Notes under the pieces: model-generated
Databases searched by the model: none
What the model saw: only the letters and a program-made list of their open reading frames with translations
Told to the model about the DNA's origin: nothing
From: Paludibacteraceae bacterium
GTDB taxonomy: Bacteria; Bacteroidota; Bacteroidia; Bacteroidales; Paludibacteraceae
Assembly: GCA_024693065.1 (NCBI GenBank)
Contig: JAILLP010000024.1
Location: forward strand, 1-64,000
Reading direction: 5' to 3'
Length of the DNA stretch: 64,000 nucleotides
Made by a program: the position numbers and the translations under genes
Part shown: positions 33,875 through 45,800 of the stretch, in pieces
Numbering within the stretch: the first letter of the stretch is position 1
How the letters are laid out: each line of letters opens with the position of its first letter

Positions 33875-34606
33875 ATGAAAGCAATTGTGATGGGAGCCAC
33901 CTCCGGCATTGGATTAGAGGTGACGAAAATACTAAACGAACAGGGCTATGAACTAGGCATCGCCGGCAGAAGGGAAGATAACCTCAAAGAGATAAAAGAG
34001 AGTTTATCCAACGTGAAAGCATATATGCCGATCGACATCACCTCCACGGACGCACCCCAAAAGATGGAGGAGCTCATCGAGCAACTCGGAGGCATGGATT
34101 TGTACTTCCACAGTTCAGGCATTGGCTACCAAAACAAAGAATTGGAGCCCGAGATGGAACTTCGGACGATAGAGACCAACTGCAGCGGACTGACAAGGAT
34201 GCTCAACACCGTGTTCCAATACTTCACGAAAAACAATAGGAAAGGTCAAATCGCTGTCATCACTTCCATCGCAAGGACCAAAGGCATCGGACTGGCACCC
34301 GCCTACTCCGCCACGAAAAGGTTCCAAAGCACCTACGTGCAAGCACTATCCCAGTTGGCCACCACACGAAAAGCGGACATCTCTTTCACGGAGATCCGTC
34401 CTGGCTTCGTCGACACCGCCCTACTGAAGCACAAATACCCAATGTTGCTGAAACCTGAAGCGGTGGCGCAAAAAATCGTGAAGGCCATCCACAGGAAAAA
34501 GAGAGTCGTCACCATAGATTGGAAATACAGACTACTCGTATATGCATGGCAGATGCTACCAAACTGGCTGTGGGAGCGTTGGGACTTGACCAAGCTTGCG
34601 AAGTAA
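33875..34606 (+). CDS. SDR-family NAD(P)-dependent oxidoreductase
   Basis: 243 residues with a Rossmann fold. GATSGIG (7-13) is the cofactor loop, AGRRED suggests NADPH preference, and SIAR... YSATK supplies the Ser, Tyr and Lys of the active site. A C-terminal ~30 residues (YRLLVYAWQMLPNWLWERW) may sit on the membrane. Substrate unknown. A clear terminator follows. Confidence 0.9.
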   Translation: MKAIVMGATSGIGLEVTKILNEQGYELGIAGRREDNLKEIKESLSNVKAYMPIDITSTDAPQKMEELIEQLGGMDLYFHSSGIGYQNKELEPEMELRTIETNCSGLTRMLNTVFQYFTKNNRKGQIAVITSIARTKGIGLAPAYSATKRFQSTYVQALSQLATTRKADISFTEIRPGFVDTALLKHKYPMLLKPEAVAQKIVKAIHRKKRVVTIDWKYRLLVYAWQMLPNWLWERWDLTKLAK

Positions 34607-34622
34607 AACAAGCACAAAAATA

Positions 34623-34649
34623 GCGGCGCACTCATTATGAATGCGCCGC
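34623..34649 (+). terminator. Terminator after the SDR gene
   Basis: GCGGCGCA pairs with TGCGCCGC around an 11-nt loop holding CATTATGAATG. A short T-rich stretch follows. Confidence 0.6.
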
Positions 34650-34714
34650 ATCTGTTTCTATCCTTCGCAAGGTTTTTATCACAAGGAAGCAATCCCCCCG
34701 ACGAAAGGCATCTG

Positions 34715-36670
34715 CTATTCCTTTACAATCTTAACACACTGATTATCTACCACAAGGAAATATACACCTGAGGCATGCGGCAATGTAACCATCGCACATC
34801 CATCCTCATCAGCCCAACATGCAGAGCACAAAGAACCAATAGGCGTGTAAAGGCGGGCCACCGAGCCATCAGGCAATCCGGAAAGAGAAACTCTTTGATT
34901 ATCAACATAATAATAACTAAACGGACGACTACCCGATTCATCTTTCACAAACGTCAAAGAACCTTCCGGTACGGTCTTGTACACCATGAAGTTTTTCGAA
35001 GCTGGGCTATACACCAATGATTGGTACGGTTGTCCACCGGTACCCATCATCATCTTTATTGGCTGAACCGTCACCTTGTACTCACCCTCCTCCGCAAGGC
35101 TGTCGAGGATGAGGAAGACTGTTTCCCCTCGATAGGTGGTGTCCAACTGGCCACCGTCAAACAAAGTTTTCTCACTACCGAACGTCTCCCCGCTTGGCGT
35201 CTCGAACGACCAAATATATTTCACTGACGTGTCGGCTTGCATCAGATAGAGATCAACATCAACATTAAACTTGCCTGAATCCTTCTTGTTCGGCACATAA
35301 ATTGTATCAGGACACATGATTTTCATCACCTGTGACCCACAGCTCTTACCTACTACCTCAAATTCAACTGGCATATCTATCGGATGTCCTTCGTCACTCT
35401 TCACACGGAGTTTCTTTTTGCCAATCCAATCAACAGGAATGGTGATGGACTGTTTATCCATTCCTCTCTGCACAAAACCACCCACATACAAAGGTTGCCA
35501 TATACCGTTGTCGCAACGTTCCCAGATGTATTCCGCATTCCTTGGGAACCCAGCGGCTCTCACATTGACATCCTCTCCCACACAGGCCTCCTTGTGACCC
35601 AAGGAATAGCCAGATGCATCTGCGGAGATGTAGTCGATCGCCACCGTGGCGCATGATGGCCATTGCTGGAACTCCGGATAAAACAGCAGTTCCTCATTGT
35701 ATTGCGTTTCGAATTGACCATAGAAACCAATCTCCATACGAATCAGACGATGACCATTCCTCATAAAATCATACACATCACTACCCAAAACGACGGAGTG
35801 ATCTAGGAGGGTACCATTCGCACAATCCTCATAATTCTTCAAGTGTTGACCTGTTTCACCGTCATACATCTCAACATCCACGCACAATTCAACCGGAGTA
35901 CCGAAGCTGGTCCGGAAGTTCACCTTCGCCTGATCATCAAAATCACGACAATCAGTGACGTCCAAATAAAGACGCATCGTAAAACGGAACGTCTTATCCA
36001 GGTACCTATCCCTGTCGAACGTCAGGAAGAATGGTGTATTGTTACAACTTGCCCCACTGAAAACATAGTAATAGTTCTTGCCGACCACGCCCTTTACAGA
36101 GTCCACATCAGTCGTTTTCCAACCCTTCACAACCTTTCCTGCCGAACAACATTGGAATCGGATACCATTCGCTGCGAAGTGGTTCTCCAAACAATAGTTA
36201 TCATTATCGAAACTAATCTGGCTCTCGTCACATCCGTTAAACGGGTTGAAGTCCGTACCCAAATAAAAATCGTCCGTTGTCGTCAAGTAATTGATTCCTG
36301 GGCAATCATTGTCCACCCCGATTGTGACACCATTACTCTTTAGGGTAGAATCCGTTGCGTCAACAAACTGGTACATCACCTGTCGGTCAACCATTACATC
36401 CCCAAACGTATATACGCCCGACCTGTCTTTCGAGATGGAACCGATCGACGTCCATGTGCTTCCGTCAAATGACCGGTAAACATCTACCACATCACCCACA
36501 GAGTACCCACTGTCCACTCTGGCGTTCAACATCAACGGTTCATCCACACATGCCACCGTGTCCATGGTCCCATTGACCATCAACGTCATAGCTTTCTGCG
36601 CATTCACAACAACAGAAAGCAGGGAGAATACAAAAACCACTAAGAAACGATTTAGAAGGGAAACACCCAT
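34715..36670 (-). CDS. T9SS type A surface protein, paralogue of the giant protein's N-terminus
   Basis: 651 residues from the ATG at 36670 (MGVSLLNRFLVVFVFSLLSVV then VNAQ as signal peptide); upstream codons add a non-signal stretch. Residues ~25-560 match the N-terminal ~560 residues of the protein at 36829-48411 along the whole length (ACVDEPLMLNAR, VYRSFDGSTW, LGTDFNP, CATVAIDYIS, VSGVDWIGKKKL-type segments). The last ~60 residues (ARLYTPIGSLCSACWADEDG ... GVYFLVVDNQCVKIVKE) look like a T9SS type A sorting domain, unlike the type B tail of its larger neighbour. It has Cys-rich Ig-like segments and no catalytic motif. Confidence 0.88.
   Translation of the reverse strand: MGVSLLNRFLVVFVFSLLSVVVNAQKAMTLMVNGTMDTVACVDEPLMLNARVDSGYSVGDVVDVYRSFDGSTWTSIGSISKDRSGVYTFGDVMVDRQVMYQFVDATDSTLKSNGVTIGVDNDCPGINYLTTTDDFYLGTDFNPFNGCDESQISFDNDNYCLENHFAANGIRFQCCSAGKVVKGWKTTDVDSVKGVVGKNYYYVFSGASCNNTPFFLTFDRDRYLDKTFRFTMRLYLDVTDCRDFDDQAKVNFRTSFGTPVELCVDVEMYDGETGQHLKNYEDCANGTLLDHSVVLGSDVYDFMRNGHRLIRMEIGFYGQFETQYNEELLFYPEFQQWPSCATVAIDYISADASGYSLGHKEACVGEDVNVRAAGFPRNAEYIWERCDNGIWQPLYVGGFVQRGMDKQSITIPVDWIGKKKLRVKSDEGHPIDMPVEFEVVGKSCGSQVMKIMCPDTIYVPNKKDSGKFNVDVDLYLMQADTSVKYIWSFETPSGETFGSEKTLFDGGQLDTTYRGETVFLILDSLAEEGEYKVTVQPIKMMMGTGGQPYQSLVYSPASKNFMVYKTVPEGSLTFVKDESGSRPFSYYYVDNQRVSLSGLPDGSVARLYTPIGSLCSACWADEDGCAMVTLPHASGVYFLVVDNQCVKIVKE
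34984..36620 (-). repeat. Long direct repeat shared with 46725-48340
   Basis: About 1.6 kb of the 651-residue gene is closely similar in DNA and protein to the start of the giant gene (46725-48340), in the same orientation. Both copies lie in coding sequence. Recombination between them could delete about 11.7 kb. Confidence 0.85.
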
Positions 36671-36783
36671 AGAAAGAAGGTTCTGATTACACGCCATACC
36701 AAAATGATTAATTAAAAATTGCATTCAGATTGCAATATTAATCAAAATTACACAAAAATCCATTTCTTGTAAGAAAAAAAAAC

Positions 36784-36805
36784 GGCGCATTCAACCGAAT
36801 GCGCC
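36784..36805 (-). terminator. Terminator of the giant gene
   Basis: GGCGCATTC, loop AACC, GAATGCGCC: a perfect 9-bp stem. On the minus strand it is followed by a run of T. It lies 23 bases past the stop. Confidence 0.9.
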
Positions 36806-36828
36806 GCCATAAAATACAATTAAATCAA

Positions 36829-39800
36829 TTATTTAATCTTAACAATCTCTACCGAACCTTTCATCACCGTACCGTCAATCATGATAACCTCATAGAAGTA
36901 GACACCAGGATCAGCACGATGTCCGTTATGAGTACCATCCCAACCATTCTGGCCTTGGAAAACCTTCTGCCCGTAGCGGTCAAAAATGGTGACAGGATGA
37001 CGTTCCATAAAGTAGTCATTCAAACCATCTCTCACAAACGGAGTAAAGGCGGTTGGAATACGCGTTATAACATTCACACGGATCAAGCTACTAGCTGCCG
37101 AAGGACAAACACCATCATTGATGACCACGTAATAGTATGCGGTATCCATTGGCATATCCTCGATATAAGAATTCTCCGCAGTGCCAGAGAACAGCAATTC
37201 GTCCTCCTCATCGTCCAATTCTATACGAGTCGAATCATCATCATAATAATAATCATAATTCGATGTCAGATTGTCATAGAACTCTCGGTCGTATCGGTTA
37301 ACCACCCTATACCACTCAGTAGATTGGAAGTTATATCCTGTCTTCAGCTTCAGCGTGACAGCCTCACCTCTCCATATCCTAACAGGGTTACTAGGCTCCG
37401 TCTCCACTAAGATACTATCCGGACTATAACGTTTGTGGATGTCCAGCAGGATAGAGTCAGACACATACAACATATCCCTCTTGAAGAGATCATATCTATC
37501 GGCGGAACCGAAGAACTTGATGGAATCCTCCTTGGTCTTTTTCCCAAAGTCATCACCGTCACACAACATGAACAAAGAATTGAGAGATGTCGTAGTACCA
37601 CATCGGTTCTCCAGCACATAAGAAAGGCTCTTTCCGTTATATGAGCGATCCATCAACCCCTTGATGCTATCCTCGAACTCAAACGGAACGCTATCGAACG
37701 TCCAATAAGAAGAGGACAGAGGCGCACCCATATCAGACTCGCAGACCACATATGGGTTAAGATCCAACATGTTCCTTTCGCACTCGGAAAGATTCGCACT
37801 AGAGAGTCGGACACGAGGTTTCTCCGCAATGTTGATATAGGCGGTCGCCGTATCCGTACAACCCGTGGTGGTATCCATCGCCACAAACGTATAATAGTCG
37901 CTTTGATCTCTCCTCGTCAATGAAGTCAAAGCATACTGGGCCTTCTCGAACGATCCATAACGTGAAATCATATTCGCGAAACGATGAAGATTCGTGTACG
38001 GGTTATCACTGAACATCAGCATATCATTGTTCACGGACGATCCCCTATAGTAATCATAACTAAACACACTAGGGAGTTGTCGAATCTTACCATTCCACAG
38101 TTCATCCAAGATAAATCCTCTTGCGAAACGCACATTCTGCGTCGCCAATGAGAACGAAACCTCGGAAACGCAAGTATCCAAATCATTAGCCTCCAATGTG
38201 ACAATCGTAGCAGGCTGCTGGACGATCACGAATCTAGAAAGGCTATCCTTATTGCCACACTTATCGATCGCATAAATCCAGACCCTCAAGGAATGGTCGA
38301 TACGAGTGCCCGCTTCAGGATTCTGGATAATCGTGATATCATTGTTTTCCGTACAATCGTCGGAAACGAATTCACGGGCATCAATCGTCATGTCAGGCAC
38401 ACCGAAGATACAAGCCTTGAAATTCTTGGCGAGGACAGAATCACGCCACCCATCAGGGACACTGAATTTCGGTCCGACCGTATCACGGATAGAAATGACC
38501 TGAACGAATTCAGACTCATTACCGCAACGATCGACAGCCACATATTTTCTGAATATGTCATAACTAGAATAATCGCAGGAAGAAGGATCGCTACTTCTGT
38601 TATTCGTTTCACTGACCGTAACCGTCGGATTAGGGTCGCAGTTGTCGACAGCCTTCAATGGTACGGCAGAGAATACATCCTCGTTACATGTCAGGATTGT
38701 ATCCCGCAAAGTGCCGAAGAGAATCTGAGGAGCGGTGGTATCCTTCACCTTCACAACTTGTGTGCAATAGATATCATTGTGACGGAAATCCTCCACATGA
38801 TAGGTTCGCGTATACGTCATTTCACAAGAGTCACCCTCATAACGGTTCTCAAAATAGAACGTATTCTCCAACATTTTCTTCTCATCTCCGAACGAACCTC
38901 CCGCATTCTTAAAGGAAACGAAATCAGCATATGGCTCCGGGATATCATCGATACAAGAGAACACCTTGCCTTCCAAATCGGAAGGACAAATAAGTTCCTC
39001 GATCAACCAATCCTCCACGAGAACCACCTGAGAACAGATCCGTTCGTTACCGGAAGAATCTCTGAATGTCCATGTAATATCAACAGGATCACCCAACACA
39101 TAATTATCCTTCAAATCCTTACCATCACTTCTGGTAGCCTCAGCGACAATCACGCCATCACAGGAGTCCTTCACTTCAGGTACCTCTAATCCAGCCGTGA
39201 CAACTTCCTCATAGGAAACCTCCGTTTCGGAGACTGAAGTCATCGTGATACGTACCTTAATCGTATCCTTCAACGTTTCGCACAAGAACTGAGGAGGGAA
39301 GGTATCCTTCACAATCACATTCTGAGGACAAGTCTTAGGTGTAACGCTATATGGACTATCAAATGTCCAATCCACCACCGTGACACCCTTCGGATAGACA
39401 TCCGTCAAGTTCATGTTGTCACGGCGAACGCCCACACCAGGGACATCCGTACCCGTGCAAGAATCCTTAGCGACAGGCACATCGATCACGAACTTGCCAT
39501 CAGGCAGCTCGCACTGATCCAACTCAAGATAAAGGATCGTATCCTTCAAAGCGGAGCAGTCGAACAAAGGCTCAGCCGCACCCTTCACAGCGACGGTCTG
39601 CTCACACACTTTAGGAACCGCATTCAACAACGAGTCTTGGAAGATCCAGCGGATGAACAACGTGTCGCCCACCTTAACGGAGACCTCATCCACAGAGAGG
39701 CATCCACCATCCTGGGAAGGAGAAGCAGACGTGCCGTCAGGGGAGATCACGTTGCAGACATACGCTCTACCATGCACCTCAGCATTCGTACAAGAGTCTA

Positions 39801-42800
39801 TCGCCACAGGATCGCCCAGGAAGAGTTTCAACTCCTCCGAGGAGACATCACACAAGCCCGGTTTAGCCACCATGACAGTATCCTTCAACGTCGAGCAATC
39901 GAATGCAGGTGCCACGGAATCCAGCACCAGCACGCCTTGAGAACAGGTGATGACCTGTCCGAAGAAATTATAGTTCCAATATATCGTGTCCGGTCCGACC
40001 GTAAAGCTCTCTTCCATCTCCTTACCCGACCAACGAGTCAAAGTAGGCGTAATCAAGGAATCGGAGCATAGGTCACGAACATCCGGCACCGTGAAATTGA
40101 TTTCATTCCAGGATATTTCGCAGTCGGTAGCCGGCAGGATGATTGTCGTATCCGGCATATTCTTACAATCCACCGGCATCTTATTCACATCACCCACACG
40201 GACGACAGTGAAACAAGTATCTACATTCTTGTACATCGTTCCCGAATTATCAGTGAAGATCCAGGTGACAACCGTCAGACCCGTACGGAACGAGTCAGTA
40301 ATCGCCCTGTTATCCGAGCGGAAAGGAACACCCCAAATCGTATCCACCTTGGATTGGTCAGGACACGGATGCAAAGCGAATGGAGTCTTGATATCTACGG
40401 CAGAGTAGCATTGGCCCTCCTCCACATCCACGTCAATCGTATCCCCGTTCACATCGGTACAATGCAAGTCCAATTCCTGCTTCGTCAAGACCGTAATGTC
40501 TTGGATACAAGTATCAGCCAAAGTTGAATATGGGCTCACAAAGATCCAACGAATGGAGGTCGTACCCACAGGATAAACTCCATAAAGGTCTCCCTTATCC
40601 AATCGCATACCCACACCTGGGACGGAATCATTCGTACAAGCATCCAACGCATATGGAGTTTTGATATAAGACTTGCCAAGCGTCGTGTCGCAACCCTCAA
40701 TCAAAAGAGGCTCTTGCTTCAACGAATCACAATCGAAGATAGGAGCTTGATCGCCCATCACCAACAAATATTGGGAGCAGGTATCCGCCAACTCGTTGAT
40801 GGTTTCATCGATAAAGATCCAAGTCAGGATATGTTCGCCGACAGGGACGATGAAGGAAGAAGCCTTCGTCAACTCCTGGCCATCCTCCAAATAGACACGT
40901 CCGTCTATCTTCTGTTGGTTGCAGGCATCCTCAGCCTGTGGCCACGGATTAGGGAGGGAATCGAACACCGCACTGGAATTAGCATAACACTTACCAGGAA
41001 CGGCAGGCACGATGATTGGTTGCAAATCCTTACAATCATAAATAGGGATCATGCTATCCTTCACCGTGATGACCTGATCGCACACGAAGATCTGTCCATG
41101 GAAAGAGTAGGTCCATCTAATGGTATCCACACCCACAGTGAAGTCATCCGCCGTAACAGAAACGATCGTATCACCATTTTCAACAGAAGTAACAGCCGTC
41201 AGTTTCTTACCGGAAGACCTCGTCACCACAGGGTTAATAATCTCATGAGAGCACAAATCAACCACACCTGGAACATCAATATCCATTTCCTTCCAAGAGA
41301 TTTCACAATCATCAGGGCTCAAACGATATACTTTGTCAGGGAAGTTCTCACACTTGACAGGCATCTCGTTCACGTCACCGACACGAACCCACTGTGAGCA
41401 AGTCATCGTGTCATGCAAGAGTGTATGGGACGGATCGATGAAAGTCCATACGATCTCGGACAACCCGACATAGAAGGAAGAGTCCATAGACATTCCGAAG
41501 CGACGGGAAGGAACACCCCAGATCGTATCCACGCCCGACTCAGCCGGACAAGGATGCAGTGCGAACGGAGTGACGATCTTATCCTTCACTTTCGATGCAT
41601 CCACGGTACAATCACCTGGTTTCACATCCACCTTGATGGTATCCTTGTTCAAGGAGTCACAATTAAAGATCATATCCAAGGATGTCTTCACCACGATATC
41701 CTGCACACAAGTATCCTTGATCGTGTTCGTGAAATCAGTGAAGACCCACTCAATAGTAGTTATACCCAGGTTGAACGCCGCATCAAGCGGTTTATCGTCC
41801 GAACGGGTACCCACACCCACACTCCAATAATTAGGGTCCTCCTCAGAAAGGATACATGGGTTAACCACCCGAGGCGTATCGATCACGAAGGTCAGCGGAT
41901 CTGTCGGACCGCAGTCAGCCAACGTGTCACGACGGGTAGGCGTAAGCTCATCACACTTCAAGTCGAAATGCTTATTACCCAAGATGGTGACCTTTTGGTC
42001 GCACCACAACGTATCATTGATGTTCCAAGGACTGACAAACATCCAACGGATATCCGTCTCACCCGTATGGAACAACGTGTTAATAGGGAGTTTATCGGAG
42101 CGGAATCCATACGCCTCATACTCACCCTCGAATCCAGAAAGTAACGCACACGTATCTGTTGCTTTCGGTATTTTCAGTTTCAAGTTCTCAGCGGAGATGG
42201 TACAAGCATCGGCATCCGCATAGGCTGAAGTATCCTTGATCGCACTACAATCATACTTGATATTGTTCGTATGGGAAGGTATGATATACTGCGGACAAAC
42301 CGTCTTATTACCATCCTCATCCGCGAAAAGCCAAATCAACTTATAAGTGATACCCACCTGCATTGTGTAGTCGTCAGGGAGCTCCCTTTCACCCGTCAAG
42401 GTAAGTATACCCGGCACAGAATCTCCTGTACAAGCATCATATGCCTTGTATGACAACTTATCGAGGACATCATGCTTCAAGTCAGCGAATTCAATCTCGC
42501 AATCACCCTTATAGGCCTCAGGACGCAATGTGTCCGGGTCAATATCATCACAATCGAAATACGGAGACGTATAATCATGTACAATAACCGACTTCTTACA
42601 ATCAACCCAGTTGCCTGTATTATCTGTGAAGATCCAACGCAACATCGTCAAGCCCTTAGGGAACGGATCCACATCCCACATGCGGGAAACTCCATCAGCC
42701 ACTAACGTCGTGTCGTAAGTGAAGCCAACCGTATCCCCTGCGGTTCCAAGCACTGCTGAGGAATCAATGAAATAACGTTCTATGACAGGCGTCATCCAAG

Positions 42801-45800
42801 AGAGACCCGTCTGCGCCATATAATCGTCGCACTCGTCGTAAGCCTTCGGCTCACGGATATGCGTCTTCACATTGTCCGGATCGATGGCGCAGATATCCCC
42901 ATCGACGGTCAAATGGATTAACGGATCGACATCACAATCCTCCAAAACCGGCTTGCCATGGTCAACTACCGTCAGATTCATCTGGCAAGTATCCAGGTTC
43001 TCCGCATTGTCCTCATAGATCCACAGGAAGGTATGCGTACCGACAGGATATGTCACACTCTGCAACTCATCATTGTAATAGAGTTGATAGGAACCATCTG
43101 GCAGGTAAACCTTAGCCTCCACTGTCGGATAAATATCACCATCACAAGGGTCGACAAGCACCATGCTATCCAATGGTGGCAATTGCAACTCATCATACGG
43201 AACGGCGCAATCGACATCAGCCGACACCTCCTTCGTAGGAGGAGGGCAAATACCCGATGGATCCGGAGGCGTAGTATCCTGAATGGTCAATTTTTGGTTA
43301 CACTCCAACGTGTTACCGGACAAATCGGTAAATGTCCATACAATCGTATAAGTAGTATCTTTCTTGAAGGATTGATACATATCCACATATACAGTATCAC
43401 CTGGGAGAAGCACATGAGGCACGCCTGGGATCTCTCCGTCACAATCATCTATCGCCGTGTTGGAACCGAGAGCAGCCTCCACCATGTTTTTCGATGCCAC
43501 ACACATCTCACCCGGCAACTTTATTATGGTCTCCTCCAACTTATCGCACTTCGCAAAGACAGGAGCCGTTCTATCCTCCACGATCACGTTTTGGGTACAT
43601 ACTGTCTTGTTACCCACCGCATCGGAGAACGTCCAAGTGATGATCGTGGTGCTTCTCGGATAAGGATCAGAGAAGATATCCTTGCCGTCGCTACGGACGC
43701 CAACACCAGGGATCGGCTTGCCTGTAGGAGAACACTTGTCATCCACAGCGTAAGGAATATCGAGTCCGGCAGCCTGAGCCGAGCTAGCGGCCGCCTCACA
43801 GTTCGTTTCAGTCTCTACCACAATATCCTTTAGCAACGAACAATCATACGCAGGACCCGTGGTATCAACAACTGTAATCTCCTGCTGACAGAAACTAGTA
43901 TTGCCCGAAGCGTCCGTCACATACCAGGTCATGGTCGTTACACCTATCTGAAGAGGATCCGTCAATGCCACATCCGCCGTGACATTAAACTTTCCGAAAT
44001 TCCTGTTCCACGTAATCGTGAAATCGCTTGGATCGGATGAGCAATTATCCTTCACATTCAAATCATCCACCGTAGGTTTTCTGAACCAAGGAACATCCTC
44101 CACAGGAACGACGCAATCATCGTTCGCATAGAGTGTCGAGGTCTTGTTCCAATCGGCACATTCCAAAGTTGGAGCGATGGTATCCGCCACCTCAATACGG
44201 ATCACACAACTATCCAGCTGCAGACCATTCTCTTCATTTTGGAAACGATATACCAACGAATAAACACCCTTCGTCAGTGTCTCGTTCATGATCACATCCG
44301 AGAAGTTGTTCTTCACCTTCACCGCAAGTGTACGACAGGTGTAGAATTGATCTCTACACTCTTCACCGTCCACACCACCTTTCTTATACCAACGTGGCGC
44401 AATGATACGGGAAGGAACCACATCCTCGCTCGAATATGCGTTCTGCGCCTTCTTCACCGTTTTACCCAACGAGTCGATCAATTCCACCTCGAACGGATAA
44501 CCCGAGTACATCATTACGGAAGTCAGTTTATTAGACTCAGACAACACCTTCTCCTGTGCACATTCGCTATTACTCCAGTAGGTCCATTTGTTCTCAGGAG
44601 ACTCCTTGAAGGTGTTCCAATTATCATAGCCCTCGCACAATTTCGAGATCGTCAGATCATCCGTGGTATGCTCGTTCGCACCAGGACCGCCAGGACCGCC
44701 AGGACCACCAGGGCCTGCATTAGTGTATTTCACCTGCAAGTCACTGATCTTATTAGGGAAATACTGTGCGACATCGGAACAACCCGTCTCGTCTCCGTTC
44801 GATCCGAAATGTTTTCCTTCAATCATACAATGGCGGAAGTTGAACCACAGACCCTCCTGGTTGACAGGGATTTGGGCGGAAGGGACCTCCGATTTGGACA
44901 ATGTAAACGTAGCCTTGCAATCCTTGTCCGCATAGAGCACGAGATTCGGATCAGGACACTCCGGGATAGGCGTCGTACCAGCCGTCACAATGACACTTTG
45001 GGTACAAACGGCCTGGTTGTCATTCACATCAATGAACGTATAGGTGATTGTGCTCAGACCCACATAGAATTCATGGTTCTCCAAATCGCTTAATTTCTTG
45101 ACGGTAGTCTTCACCTCTCGACCGGACTTATCCGGTCCTAAAATGGTTATCAACACCTCCACCTCACCATCGCAGTTATCCTTCACCTCAGAAGGCTGAA
45201 CCATACGGATATCTCCGTTTGCGAAGGCATCTTTCAATGTACCCGTATAGATAACATCCTCTCCATTCCACTTGCCTGCGACATCATCCTTAGTCGCATA
45301 ATCCAGATACTCATACCCCCTGTTTTTAGGCTTATACGAATTGGCTGTCACACGAACCGTAGGCAAAGAGGAACAATCGAAATAAGGCTCCTCCGTATCC
45401 CTCACCGTGAACGTCTGCTTACAATCCTCGTAAACATTATTTCTGTCGTTCAGCTTATAGAAGCGCCATATGATTTCGTAACTCTGGTTCACATAGAAGA
45501 TGATATCGTCGAAATTACCATCATGCACCTCAATAAAATCAGCGTCTTTGACATCCCTGTAATAGACAACTGGCTTCAACGGAGAACCGACGGTACAAGT
45601 ATCCTTTGCGGAAGGGAACTCCTTCATCTGCGAAATCAACGCATTGACGGACAATCCACAGTAGCCAGGCTTGTTGCTGACCTCACCGAGATTCAAGTCA
45701 GGACAAGTGACCACTGGCGGGCGGTCATCCACAACAACGACTTTCTGCGTACAATAGGCAGGGTTACCCGACGCATCCTTAAATTCCCAAAGGATGTAGG

